Positions 24,626 to 35,799 of a DNA stretch of 64,000 nt are shown piece by piece. The notes beneath the pieces are model-generated. The model ran no database searches, was not told the origin of the DNA, and saw nothing but the letters and a program-made list of their open reading frames with translations. The first letter of the stretch is position 1. Every line of letters starts with the position of its first letter. A program made the translations under genes and the position numbers. The DNA is from Rhodosporidiobolus odoratus (Eukaryota; Basidiomycota; Microbotryomycetes; Sporidiobolales; Sporidiobolaceae): assembly GCA_034387635.1 (NCBI GenBank), contig JAOANU010000001.1:2476756-2540755 (forward strand), read 5' to 3'.

Positions 24626-26958
24626 ATGCCTGCTCCCGTCGAATTGGCCCGGCGCGAGAGCGCGTACCCTCCCGAGTCAGTCTCGCTCTTCTACCCTCCC
24701 GTTCTCCTCAACCCACTTTAGCGACGGACTCGTCCGCGGATGCGTATCCGATGCACGGCGGGGTGGGGCGCACACGAACCGAGATGGACGAGGCGCAGCG
24801 AGGATATCACAGCCCCCGGTTCGGCGCATTCGAGCGGACCTACCATGGTCTTGGAAGACCGCCGTCGAGTCGGGAAAACGTCCCCGATATTGCTTCGAGT
24901 GGTTCTCCTCGGACCCTCTCACTGACTTGTTACCTTCTTCCTCTCCACGTCGCAGTCCTTCCCGTTCTCCCATGCTACACCACTCTGCCCTGTCCAATTC
25001 TCTGTCGCGGTCCTTCGGGATGAACTCGCCGTTCTCCCTCTCCGCCATGTCGACGTCGCTCAAAGACCTCTCGTCCTCGCCCGGTTTCTCGAGCATGGCC
25101 ATGTCCCTCGGGCGCTCCTTCGAAGAACGACCTAAAATCGAAGCCCAGTTCTTCAAGAACTTCACGTGTTGCGGACTTGACCTGCAGGACCTCCACGGTC
25201 TCCTCGAACACTTCGAAGAGTGCCACGTCTCGTTTGACGACGAGGAAGCGACCGATGGCGGTATGGACTACGACGGAGATGGAGCCGACAGTGAAGGGAC
25301 GGTTTCCGGCCCGCCCAGCCCACGCCTTCAGGCATCAGACGGGCATTTCTCCTCGCACAAGCGGACAACGTCGTCGGCTTTCGACGCACCCGATTCAACC
25401 GGTGCGCACCATCATCACCTCGACGGCGGGATGGAGCTCGACATGGAGATGGGAGACGAGGAGGGCCCGACGGCCTCTCCGCCTTCGTCCATCGGCTCGT
25501 CTTCCTCTTCCCACCTTCATCTCCCAAATCAACCGGCGCTCGCATCCTTCGACGCCTCGCTACCGCTGCACAGAACGTCATCAAAGAAGAAGCAGCAACA
25601 ACACCAATCTCAGGCGGCTGTGGCAGCCGCGGGCGGCATTCCTCCGTCGGCAACTACCATTCCTCCTGCCCTCAGCGGGTTCGACCCGCTGCAACAAGCT
25701 CGTTCTTCCTCCAAGCCGGGAACTCCCGCCGCGGACGAACCGCCGAATCCAGTCGACAATCTCTCCTTCCTTCATGCCAGCGCTGTCAACCCCTCTGCTG
25801 CTCTCAACGCGCTCGGAGGTGGTCCTTCTGGCGTTGGCGGTAGCTTTGCCCCCTCGCTACTGTTTCCGACGCCGGCGAGGTCGTCGCAATCTCCTCCCGT
25901 CGGAGGGGTTGAGAATGCCTTGCAAATGGGCTCGCCCGAGCCTGAAGAGGAGGAAGAATCGGAGGAAGACGAAGACTCGACTGACGAAGAAGACGAAGCC
26001 GAGATTGCCAAGGGGTTCGCAAATCACCCCGCCACCCTCGCACAGATTCCTCATCACGCCCTTCCGTCTCTCCTTCCCCCCACTTCCTCCCTTCCACCTC
26101 TGTCGCCGAATTCACTCCCTGCCGTCGCTCCGAGCAGCGCTTCGCCCGCTCCACCTCAGCGTCAACTGCATCACCCTCCTCATGTCCCCCGACCCCAGCA
26201 GAAGAAGCAGAGCGCGTCGCCAGGTGTTTCTCTTCCTCCACATGCTTTGCCTTCCATCAACCCTCACGATCCCGCCACCATCGCCGCCCTCGCTACGACT
26301 ACCCTTAGAGACCCGATGGCTACTGCCGCCGCCATTGCAGCCCTCGGACCTAATTCACTCGCCGCCCTCCCTACCGCCCTTCATCCCCTCGGTCAAGGTG
26401 TCCAGATCTCGCCTTCGGGTCGACCATACACCCCGCCGAGCGAAAAGCCATTCAAATGCACGGTGCCGGGCTGCGACAAGGCGTACAAGCAACAGAACGG
26501 ACTCAAATACCACCGGTTGCACGGTCACTGCGGCGCGAACTTGTACAAAGGGGACTACTGGGACCCGAAGAGCGAGGGGAAGCCGTATGTCTGCCATGTT
26601 GCGAGTTGCGGAAAGAGGTATAAGAAGTGCGTTCTTTTCTCTCCGTTTCCTCAACAAAGCCTGACTGACCTGGAACTCTCGTTCCTTTATCAGCATGAAC
26701 GGTTTGCGGTATCACTACCAGCACTCGGGAGCGCACGGCGCGCTCGGCTTGCAGATGCTCGCGCAAGGATGCCACCCGCCTCCTCAGTTTCCCCCCGGTC
26801 ACAAGCGCGGTTTCGGCGGGCACCACCAGCTCGCCCAGTCGTTCACCGCGCACTCGAGCGCGCACAGCAGTAGGGCGTCGTCGCCTGCGGCGCATGGGTA
26901 CAGTCGAGGAGGCGTGGATGCGGGAGCTTTGAGCGCGGCGTTGGGAGGGAGGTACTGA
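24626..26958 (+). CDS. SFP1: SFP1-like C2H2 zinc-finger transcription factor
   Basis: Sfp1 proteins are nuclear regulators of ribosomal-protein and ribosome-biogenesis genes downstream of nutrient signalling. Around residues 190-210 of the main frame is FFKNFTCCGLDL followed by HGLLEHFEECHV, the N-terminal zinc-finger-like module of this family. A long Ser/Pro and Asp/Glu-rich region follows. Near the C-terminus are two fingers: FKCTVPGCDKAY...NGLKYHRLHGHC and YVCHVASCGKRY...MNGLRYHYQHS. The second is split by an intron (about 26628-26694) that restores KRYKNMNGLRYH. The start is uncertain. The ATG at 24626 with an intron at about 24676-24721 joins the long frame without a stop; alternatives are ATGs at 24752 (other frame) or 24973. 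The stop is at 26956-26958. Confidence 0.7.
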
Positions 26959-28695
26959 GCGACGGGATGACTCCCTTGCCTGTCGACATCGTCCAGGCCG
27001 ATCGCGCTTCGCCGGCCCGACCAGCCCTCGTGCTGCGGTTTACCCCACTCTCTCGTTCCGCCTTGCCCGTCGTCATTCCTCCGTCGGTGTGCCCTTTGCC
27101 TTCTTCCTATTTCGTCCTGCCCACCCGTGCCACGCTGCCTCGGCGCATCGCCTATACCCACTCTTCGTCCCCTCCCCATCATCGATAGACACAGTCCGCC
27201 TGTCCGCCTTCGTCTCTCGGGCGGCGCCGTACACCCCATCGCTCGGGGTTGTTCCTCTTCAGTGTTGTTGCTACTCTCTACCCTACCCACACACCCTTTC
27301 CCTCTCTCATTATCCGTGTGACTCGTCTCCCACACTTGGCAGACAGTTTTTTGAATCTATCTCGTCCGTGTCATTGTCGTCCTCACTGTGTAAATGCCCT
27401 CTTTTTCCCTCTTGCCCTCTCGTCAGTTTCGGGCTATTTGGTTCCCCTCCTCTCCCGCACCCTTCCTTCTTGTCCTTTCTCGCTCTCGCCATAACATAGG
27501 ACTCTCGACACCTCCCAATCTCGCTCCCAATCTCGCTCCCAATCTCGCTCTCGCGGCGGCTTGGATTCGGGGTCGGTTCAATTCCCTTAAGCCCCCTTTG
27601 TTACAGGCGCGGTTGATCTTGTTGCTATAACTACTTCTTCATCCTCCACTTCTCGTCTCATTTGCTGCGTGAGCTGCTTGAAATATAAGGAAAGGCAGAG
27701 ACAAGAAAAGTTTCATCCAGCGCTCGAGGACGAGTTGGGCGAGTTGAGGCTTACTTCCGCTCATTCACTTCCTCAACATGCTATATCCTCGTTCAGCTGC
27801 AGCGGTAGACAGGATTGGCTAGCGATAGCCCGTCGTACTAGCCTGCGCTTTCAGCACATTCGTCGTTGATGCTGGACGGCTCTCCTCGACTTTTTCGCAT
27901 CGCCCTCATTCGACACCAGCAACGCAAGGAGCTTCAATTGACTTGCCGGATGCGCTTTCTGCGCCATCCACTTAGTCGGAAAGGACAGGAGCATGCGACA
28001 ACAGTGTCTAGCGGGATCGGATCCTTCGCATCAAGGTGAGTCTCCTTGTCCTGTCTACCTCTTTCTACACTCAACCGGGACAAGAAGAACCACGCTGGCA
28101 CCAGTCGCGACAACGCCCTCAGTTTTACGCTATTAGAGGGCGCTACTTGACGACACATAAAGCCGCTAAGACTTTATACCTCTTAGCCTGATCCCATCGT
28201 ACCAACCCACAAACCATCGTGTATCCGAGCAACGTGCTGACGATGTTGCTCCTTGCTTAGAGTCACAGACCACCAGCTGGCTCAACTCGATACCCTCGAC
28301 AGCGAAGAATTGCCCGTAGAACCTCGACTAACTTAGTCTGCTTGCCATACACATGTCTTCCGTATCACTGCCTAGCCCCCTACGGAATGCCCACTCGACC
28401 GCAAATGAGCGAGGTAGCGCTCCTAGCGTGCACTCTTCCGTTCAGCGTCACTCGACTCTGGCTCAAGTTTCTGTTCCTTTCCGTTCATCCAGCTCGCGAA
28501 CCCATTCCCTCCTCAACTGCGATTCCGCTCGTCTCCAGCGTTGCCTCGCTCGTCCGTTCCCGCTGCTCGTAATGCTGCTCGGCTCCCGAGTCCGAGGACA
28601 TCCGTCTCCCTCGGAGCTATCTCTCGGACGACCTTGAATCTCTTACTACCTCTACGCTCGCTCGCTACACACAGGCAGTTAGCTACGCGCTGGAC
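26959..28695. other. Spacer after SFP1-like gene, with a doubtful small ORF
   Basis: Pyrimidine-rich to about 27650 (likely 3' UTR) and otherwise featureless. An ATG-started frame at 28353-28637 (94 codons, Ser/Arg-rich) lies just before the P450 relic. It has no recognisable domain and may be leader sequence or a chance frame. Confidence 0.4.
27514..27549. repeat. Tandem repeat, 12-bp unit, three copies
   Basis: The unit CCCAATCTCGCT occurs three times in a row with no mismatch. It lies in noncoding DNA downstream of the SFP1-like gene. Confidence 0.9.
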
Positions 28696-30684
28696 ATGGT
28701 TTTGCCGCTTCTGATCGCGTCGGCTGTTGCGACTTTTGTACCGTGGCTCTTCCGTCTGATCAGAATCCTTGGCGCCATCCGGTGCGTATTCCTTCCATCT
28801 TGCGCCTTTCGTCCCCTTCCTACCTTCACGAGCTGTCGAGAGCATTGACTTGGCGCTGCAAATAGCGGACAACCCGGCTTCGTCACCCTCTTCGCGCCCT
28901 TTTCACTCTGGCCTTGTGCCCTTTTCCCGCAGCACGCTCGCCTCATCTGGGCTCGTAAAGGTGTGGGTTGAGGTAGTTAAGGCTACGGGGGAATGGCACG
29001 AGATGCTGAAGAGCGGGGAAGCAAAGGATGGGAAAACAACGGTGAAGAAGGTTGAAGAGGTTCTAGCGATTCTCACACTCATTGTGCGCAGTTGCGCACC
29101 ACGGCTCTCGTGTCCAGCTGACCTCTCTCTTCGTTTCTCGGTGATGGATCATGGGCGCCAGCGCTTTCGGCGTTTATTTCTCCTGGCCTTCCTCTGTCAG
29201 TGCTCTGTCACTTTCCCGTCGTCATCAACCGGACCCGACATGTCGTTTTCGCAAGCCGCCTCGGTCGTATTCAACGAGTGGTACCCGATGAAACTCCTCC
29301 CCACCTGGGTCATCAAGTATCTCCCTCTTGCTAAATTTCGCCGAATCAGCTCTGGCTTCGAGACGTTCGAGAAAGACTTGAGGAGGACGCTTGCGGAGAG
29401 GAAGGCGGAGCTTGTAGACGGGGAGGGAGAAGAGAGGCAGGATTTGCTTGGTAGGCTGGTCAAGGCGCACTTGCTCGAGGAGGGAAAGAACAAGTTATCC
29501 GACGAGGAGCTTGGTAGGTTTCTATCCAGCGTCTCTTCCTCCTTTCCGGAGCTGACTGTTTCACGCTATTTTTGTAGTCGCGGATGCCTATATCTTCGTC
29601 GTGGCTGGTCATGGTACGTCTCTGCGCTGACTTCCGAGTCCCTTCTACTCCTCTCATCCTACCCTTTTCTCCCGCAGTAACTTCTTCCGGCGCCCTCACG
29701 ACACTCTGCCTCCTCCTAGCTCTCTATCCGTTTTGACAAGGAGACGTCCACCAGGAGGTCAAGGCCGCTCTCGCTTCGCTTGAACCATTCAGCTACTCCC
29801 AGATGTTCAGCAACCTCCCCCAGACCAGGGCAGTCATTCATGAGGGTCTTCGGGTAGCTGGACCAATAAATGAGGCGCCGAGAACGGCGAGGAAAGATAC
29901 GAGTCTGGGGGCGAAGACGATGGACGGAGGGGAGAGAACGGTGTTTGTCCCCGAGGGCGCGAAGGTGAAGGGGCACATCGGAGGAGCGCAGTACAGCAGT
30001 ACGCCCTCTACCCTTCGCGTCTGATCACGGCTCCTCACGCACATACTACCAACAGCTCTCGCCTGGGACGACCCGTACGATTTCCGCCCGTCTCACTTCC
30101 TCGAGAATGATTCGGATCGCAGCTCCTGTAAGTTTTTCCTCGCATCACCATGTTGGCTCACTTTGCTGACTTTCCTCGAACAGACATCCTCTTTGGTAGC
30201 GGTCTTCGCGGCAGCATCGGCAAGCAGTTTGCCCTCGGTACGGTTTTTCCCCTTGTCGGCTGCCTTCTCAACTTACTTCCGGCTGCCTTCCTCCCTCCCC
30301 TATGCAGCTCAAATGCTCGTCATTGTCTCGCTCACTCCGGTCAAGTATCGTATCGAGGTACCAGATGCTAAGAAGGAGCAGTGGACTCTGAAGCTGGGCG
30401 AGACGGAGAGGGAGAGGAGGGACAGGCTTGTCGATGTGAGCCAATACTAATCCCTGTGCTACTCGCCACGGGTGAAGGCTCATAGGCTGACACCTCTTGA
30501 TTGTCGTCTACAGGGCAGCTGGTCGATCACCATGTCGCCACAAAACATTCCCTTACCTTTGCGCCTCGAGAGGACAGTCAAAGCGACGGTTGAAGGTGCT
30601 CGAAAGGTTACTGGGCGAAGGGCGCTGGAACGGGAGGAAGTAGCGTACACAATCGCGTTGCGGGAAGGATGGCTGTGCGTGTAA
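28696..30684 (+). pseudogene. Degenerate cytochrome P450
   Basis: Remains of a membrane-anchored fungal P450. The N-terminus from the ATG at 28696 is a hydrophobic anchor (MVLPLLIASAVATFVPWLF). Recognisable pieces follow over many exons: GASAFGVYFSWPSS near 29155, DELxxADAYIFVVAGH for helix I, the K-helix ExxR as HEGLR near 29845, DDPYDFRPSHF near 30085, and MSPQNIPLPLRL at the end. Three breaks are visible: the helix-I acidic/Thr motif reads AGHVTSSG; a TGA stands in frame at 29734-29736; and in the haem loop FGSGLRGSIG the ligand Cys is Ser (AGC, 30213-30215). The stretch between the anchor and helix C is also too short. Without the thiolate ligand this could not be a normal monooxygenase. 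Confidence 0.8.
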
Positions 30685-31150
30685 GATTACAATGCCACAA
30701 AGGCCCTCGCAAGAAAGAAAAGTCTACAGCAGTGCTTGTCGCGTCTGCTGGCTTTCCTCGTGTTTTCTTCCGGCAGGACGATTCACAACGCTCTCTCAGA
30801 TAGGCGGAGAAGGCGTCGCCTATCACCTCAGCGGCTGAAGAGCCAGCGGTTCACGCAGATAATATTGGATCGGCGCGTTGGTACGAGAAAAAGCTGAGAG
30901 CGGCGCTTCTTCGCCTCTCTATTCCGGAGCTTCCTCCCCGCCGCCTCTCGGTGTAAGCTGGGAGCTCATTTACTGGGAGTCAAGCTCGTTGACGAGCGGA
31001 AGGACGGAAGAGAAATTTACCTTATCGCCAGCGTTATCCCCCACAACGATCGCCGCAGCTAAGTTTGTTCGTGCTCGTGTTTCAAGATGGTGAACGCGAA
31101 GGCGAACTGTTGCCCCAACGCTACGACGGGCTACCTACGGTGCACAGCCG
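30685..31150. other. Spacer between P450 relic and orphan gene
   Basis: About 470 bp without a credible gene; presumed promoter of the gene at 31151. Confidence 0.4.
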
Positions 31151-34100
31151 ATGGATCAGCCCTGGCTGCACCTAGACCCGGCTTATGCTGCTCAAGCCCA
31201 AGCAGCGCTCGCTGGATTCAGCGATCCGTCGTCCTCCTCAACTTGGCCACTACAACCGCCAGAACAGCATCAACTAGAGACCGGACTGTCAAGCGGCGAC
31301 CTGGTATGGCTGGAACAGCAACTCTCCCTAGCCGCAGCCGGTTCACCAGCTTTCACTGCACCTCCAACTCCCGCTCAACCTACAACAACTTCACTTCCTC
31401 CAGCGCCTCAAGGACCACACGCCTTTCCACCCGTCTCGAACGCCCGATTTCACCCGTATCAGCTCCCGACCGAGCGACCACAGCGTAACAAGCAGCAAGG
31501 TGCACCGGCAAACCCAGCTCATCTTTTTCCTCATCACCTTCATCAACCGCCCTTCCACCCACCATCGTCCCTGCAACGCCCGCCTCTCGGTCCTGCCGCT
31601 TCATCTACTGGTCCATTCGACTGGCCGTCCTTTGGCACTGTGGCCTCGTCTTTCTCTCCGGTACCGCCTCCCCCGCCTCCTCAACACTTCGCAAACCCTC
31701 TTCCTGCCCACGTCCAAGGCTCGCCCCGTACCAGCGTGCTGTACCCTCCGCATGACCTGCCTTCACCACTTCTCCTGCCTGATGTACCGACACCTACCTA
31801 TCCTCCTGCACCCCGGGCCTCCCCCGCTTCGTACATTTCCTCCGGTCCGAGCCCGCCGCCATTCTCACCTCAGCGCCCTCCCCGAGCGAGACGACGCAGA
31901 GCCAGGTCTGCCCCTCCGCCTGTCTCGCTGTCGCTTACTCCTTCGATACAACTACGGCCACCACTGTTTGCTGGTAGCGGTCCTTCGAAGCAGGCAGACG
32001 AAGCAGTCCAAGAACGCGATGACAAGCGGCAACGACAGCTTGAGATGCTCTTTAGCTGGCTCGACAAGCAGCGATGGAGCTTCTCGCACCTCTTTACGGC
32101 CCTGAGCGATCTCGACCCGGGCAGCGAGGTCGAGCACAGGCGGAGGATGGAGGAGTTCTTGCAGCTCGAGGCGGGAGGTGGAGCCGGCGAAGAGGAAGGC
32201 GTCAGGTTACTGAGGGAGACGAAGCGACGCTGGGCTATGCGAAAGGGTGAAGCGGAGGGAGAGAAGGGGCCAGACGAAATTGTCAGGATGTGGGAGGATC
32301 TTGGAGGCCTGGGACGAAAACGAGAGGGGAATATGGTACGTACTGTACTGGCCCCACATTCACTCTACGCAAGACTTCGTCATGCTGGTGCTGCGCCAAC
32401 TTCCGACTCCGCGATGTGCATGAGCTGAGCGAGCAGAACTGCTCGAGAACTGACCTTCCCAAACCGCTTTTTCCCGAATCCGTAGGCTAATGCCGTCCGC
32501 GAGTTACACTCGAACGTACACGATGGAGCGGTAGCAGGTGTCGTGCGCTGCTCCTCGGAACAATCTTGACCCGCGACGCACTGTAACCTTTTCTCGTACA
32601 GTCCATACGTCGGATCATCAACCGATATGGTGAGGCCTATAACGAGTCTGCTTCCGACATCCAGGTACGTTGCCTTCCTCCTACCTCGTACTGCGTACCC
32701 GTCACTGATCTCACCATGCTTTGCTTCCGCAGCGCCTCGATGCAGCCTTGTCCGCGCCTCTTTCGCCTCATGTCACCTCCGTGCCACGAGAAGCGAACGT
32801 GTGGACCGGTACGCTAGTCGTACCAACTATGCAAGCCAATGTGCTGCAGGGCTGGCTCACAGCTCCAGGTCGACCCAAGGTGGATAAGGTGGAACCGCAG
32901 CGTGCGTTCCGCTTTTCTCCTGTATTCTAAAGCAGAGACTGCCGCTACTCACGAGAGTCGGCTTACACTAATTCTGACGTGCTCATGCAGACATGCGGAT
33001 CTACTCCTCCCTCTCTCCCCTCGACCTGCATGCGCGCGGCGCGGAGCTTTGCCGAAATCTTCTCTTGCGGGATGCTGATCTGATGAAGCTGCACGGTCAC
33101 AGTGCGTTCTCAATCCTTGAGACCGCTTCGCGAGGCTGAGGGGGAGTCGTGTGACTCATGGCGCCTGCACTTTACTCTCGTAGACTTTGATCGCCTTCAT
33201 TCTTTCGCTGTCGGCCCTGTCCTCGCTCCGCTTGACACCTGCGGCTTCGCACATTACGACGACTTTAGCCTCTTCCACCACGCTGTCATGGTTTATCTCC
33301 AGCTATTCTCACGGTATCCGCAACTTAGAGATGGCAAGGTGCGTCTTGATCTCTTCCCTCCGTCCCACAATCCGCTCGACTGCATGAGTCTATGTTGAAC
33401 CTCGCATTGACGTTCCTTCGAGTAGGACGCAACTATCAATATCCTGCCTGACCTTCCGCCTCCTGTACACCCCACACCTCTCGAGTCCCGCCTGATCGAC
33501 TCAGCGTTGCGAGACCACTGGGAGTTCCTCCGCCTTTTCCTCCTGGAAGAACATGGAGGTCTTCTTCGTTCGGCTGTGCGAGCTTTTGCTGGAGTAAAAT
33601 TGAGTAAGGTGGATCTGCTGAGTGTGTGTGATGATACGAAGGCGGTCATTAGGGCGCTAGGGAGGAACAAGAAGAACCCGAATGGTACGCAGTCTTTCCC
33701 TCTTGCAAGTTCGCCACGTTCCCCTGCTCCGCCACGTCGGGTGTGAAGCACATCACCAAAGCTTTCTCGATATAGGCATACACTGACGCTCTCGCGCTTC
33801 CTCCCTCCGTCTCGCCTCACAGACCGCATCCTCGTCTATGACCCGTCCATACCAGAAGTCCGAAACGCGTGGCGCCAGCAAGCCTACCACGACCCGACGG
33901 TCGACTTGGTCGTCTGGAGTGCCGCTACGACCCACTTCCTCGAGCTCAGCGCAATCGGGCCGGATTGGAGTTTAGGGGTGGTGCGTTTTTCATCTTTCCT
34001 TTGCCCGATCCTTCTGCGCAGAATTCGGCGCCTTTGCCTGAATCAACTCAACTTCTCGGCTTTTTACGGCGATGTGCGACATCACGCGTCAAGTACTGAC

Positions 34101-34212
34101 CCTTCGCTCTTCACCCTCGCAGCGCGATCTCGACCTGCCCGGCCTCGGCAGCATCCTCAGCCAAGCTGCATCCGGTACCACAAACGGCGCGGATGCCGGC
34201 AATCAGGAGTAG
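31151..34212 (+). CDS. Uncharacterised protein with proline-rich N-terminus and helical C-terminal region
   Basis: I do not recognise this gene. The ATG at 31151 opens MDQPWLHLDPAYAAQAQAAL. The first 290 or so residues are Pro/Ser-rich, with a basic patch RARRRRAR at about 245-252 that could be a nuclear signal. Next comes a helical segment, MLFSWLDKQRWSFSHLF and HRRRMEEFL. Later exons fit in frame: SIRRIINRYGEAYNESASDIQ (about 32601-32663), RLDAALSAPLSPHV, MRIYSSLSPLDLHARGAEL, FDRLHSFAVGPVLAPLDT, LESRLIDSALRDHWEFLRL, and a last exon ending SQAASGTTNGADAGNQE at 34210-34212. The Leu-Trp helical block faintly recalls the N-terminal part of basidiomycete DUF6589 proteins, but I would not assign it. 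No membrane segment or catalytic motif. Confidence 0.6.
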
Positions 34213-34431
34213 TTCGTTACTGCGCGAGGTTGGATCGGGCGGGAAAGAAAGAAAAAGCGCGCTGAATGCAGCGTCGTTTTTAGCGTTATATATCAGTAGG
34301 ACCCCCTCGAGCTTTCGTTGACGGTCGAGGGTATGTTGTGCCATACATGCTATTCCTATTGGCGTGGCAACAACAAAGAGATGATAAACGAGGTACTGCA
34401 GATGGAGAGGTGGAGACGAGGAAAATCGCGG

Positions 34432-35520
34432 CTACTTGACGAAGAGCTTCTTCCGCTGCGTTCCGCCGGCTCCGGTACCGTCGTGCTCCTCGAGGTAGAG
34501 GCGGTGAGCTTCACGAAGATCTTGCGGTGTCAAGGCACCGGGATGGTCGGCGACGGAGCGGGCTGCGAAGGGAGGCAGCGTGTCAGTACCGAACCAGAAG
34601 CATTGTGCGGACCGGCGGGTGCTTGGTCAGGCGAAGAATCCCCGTAGAGGAACGAGGAGGTCGCACCTTTTTCCACGATCTCGCCGACGAACACCTTTGC
34701 GAAACCTCGCACGACGGTCAGGATGGAAGGCGAAACAGATTGCCCGAGGACCTGATTGACAAGCTGCGATACATTCAGACGAGGGGGTCAGCCTGCCGTA
34801 CCAAGCGGATGCCAGAACCAAGGAGAAGAAAAACGGGAACAAGGAGCCGAAGGAACAGAGACTGCGAATGCGAAAGGAGAAGCGGAACACACGCGCACCT
34901 TTCTGACGTTGCCCTTTGCTAGACCGCTTCGCCTGTAAGCCTCATAGCGATCCATTTGCTGGTCGTCAAAGTGTTCGAGCAAGACCCTCAAGTCTTCCTT
35001 TTGCCTCGCTGCTTCTCGCTGGTTGCTGCCGAACTGCGTTTCGCACGAGGGGAAAGGTACAGTCAGCGCAATCGAAGGCGGGGTGTAAAGGAGGGAAGGC
35101 GAGGAGAGCGCGAGCGCGACTCACCTCATCGTCGTCGAAAGCGAATGCCTCGTCTTCGGCCTCTTCGTCCTCTGCTGCTTCTCCTTGCTGCTGCCCAGCT
35201 ACGAGTCCCTCCCCACCGTCTCCCGCGCGTTCCTTCCCCTTTGCATTACCTCCTCCAACCCCGGTCAAGGCGGGATCAATGGCAGCTGCACTCATACTCC
35301 TCTCACCCGCTCCAAAGGTCGCTGGCGAGTCTGCATACACTCCAGCAGGTGGAGAAGATGCACCTGGATAAGGCGAATTGGGATTTGAAGGTGGTGGTGA
35401 ACCTTGTTGTTGTTGTTGTTGTTTTGATTTCCCTTTAGTTCCTTTGAGTCCACCCCGAGCCTTCTTGGGTTTAGATGCATTGGGTGGTGGCGAGCCGGCA
35501 TTTGATAGCGCACGTTTCAT
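34432..35520 (-). CDS. TAF11: TAF11, TFIID subunit (TAFII28-like histone fold)
   Basis: A subunit of the general transcription factor TFIID that pairs with TAF13 through a histone fold. The start is the ATG at 35520. Four exons: an N-terminal disordered part with a Gln-6 run encoded by a TTG/CAA repeat at 35404-35421 and an acidic stretch (AEDEEAEDEAFAFDDDE); then LLEHFDDQQMDRYEAYRRSGL and AKGNVRK; then LVNQVLGQSVSPSILTVVRG and FAKVFVGEIVEKA; then RSVADHPGALTPQDLREAHR, ending in KKLFVK at 34432. The order of histone-fold helices and the LTPxxLREAxR helix match TAF11 closely. Convergent with the orphan gene at 31151 and 280 bp downstream of the chromatin gene on the same strand. Confidence 0.88.
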
Positions 35521-35799
35521 TCAAGCTAATCGAGCTAGATGGGATCCGACGGGAAGTGGACGAAGATGACTTCCGAAGCGGGGGAAATTCTCAGCCAGAG
35601 TTGAAGTAGAAAACCACAGTTGCCAACAGGGAAACAAGTGCAGAACGCGTAAACAGAGGGGGTACGGGGGCAATATCTACCTTTTGTCCTCCTCGAAATC
35701 CCTCTTGACCGTAGAGGAAAAAAAAAACACATAGCGTCCGACTTCCAACAATCTCCCTCCACGCTCGCCATACCGTCCCCTCCTGGTCGCTTTACAAAG

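Noticed and set aside
27555..27600. T-arm-like GGTTCAATTCC, possible tRNA
   Set aside because: The flanking bases do not form the T stem, and no anticodon or D arm is visible upstream.
34966..35438. Plus-strand frames opposite TAF11
   Set aside because: Antisense shadows; the histone-fold evidence is on the minus strand.
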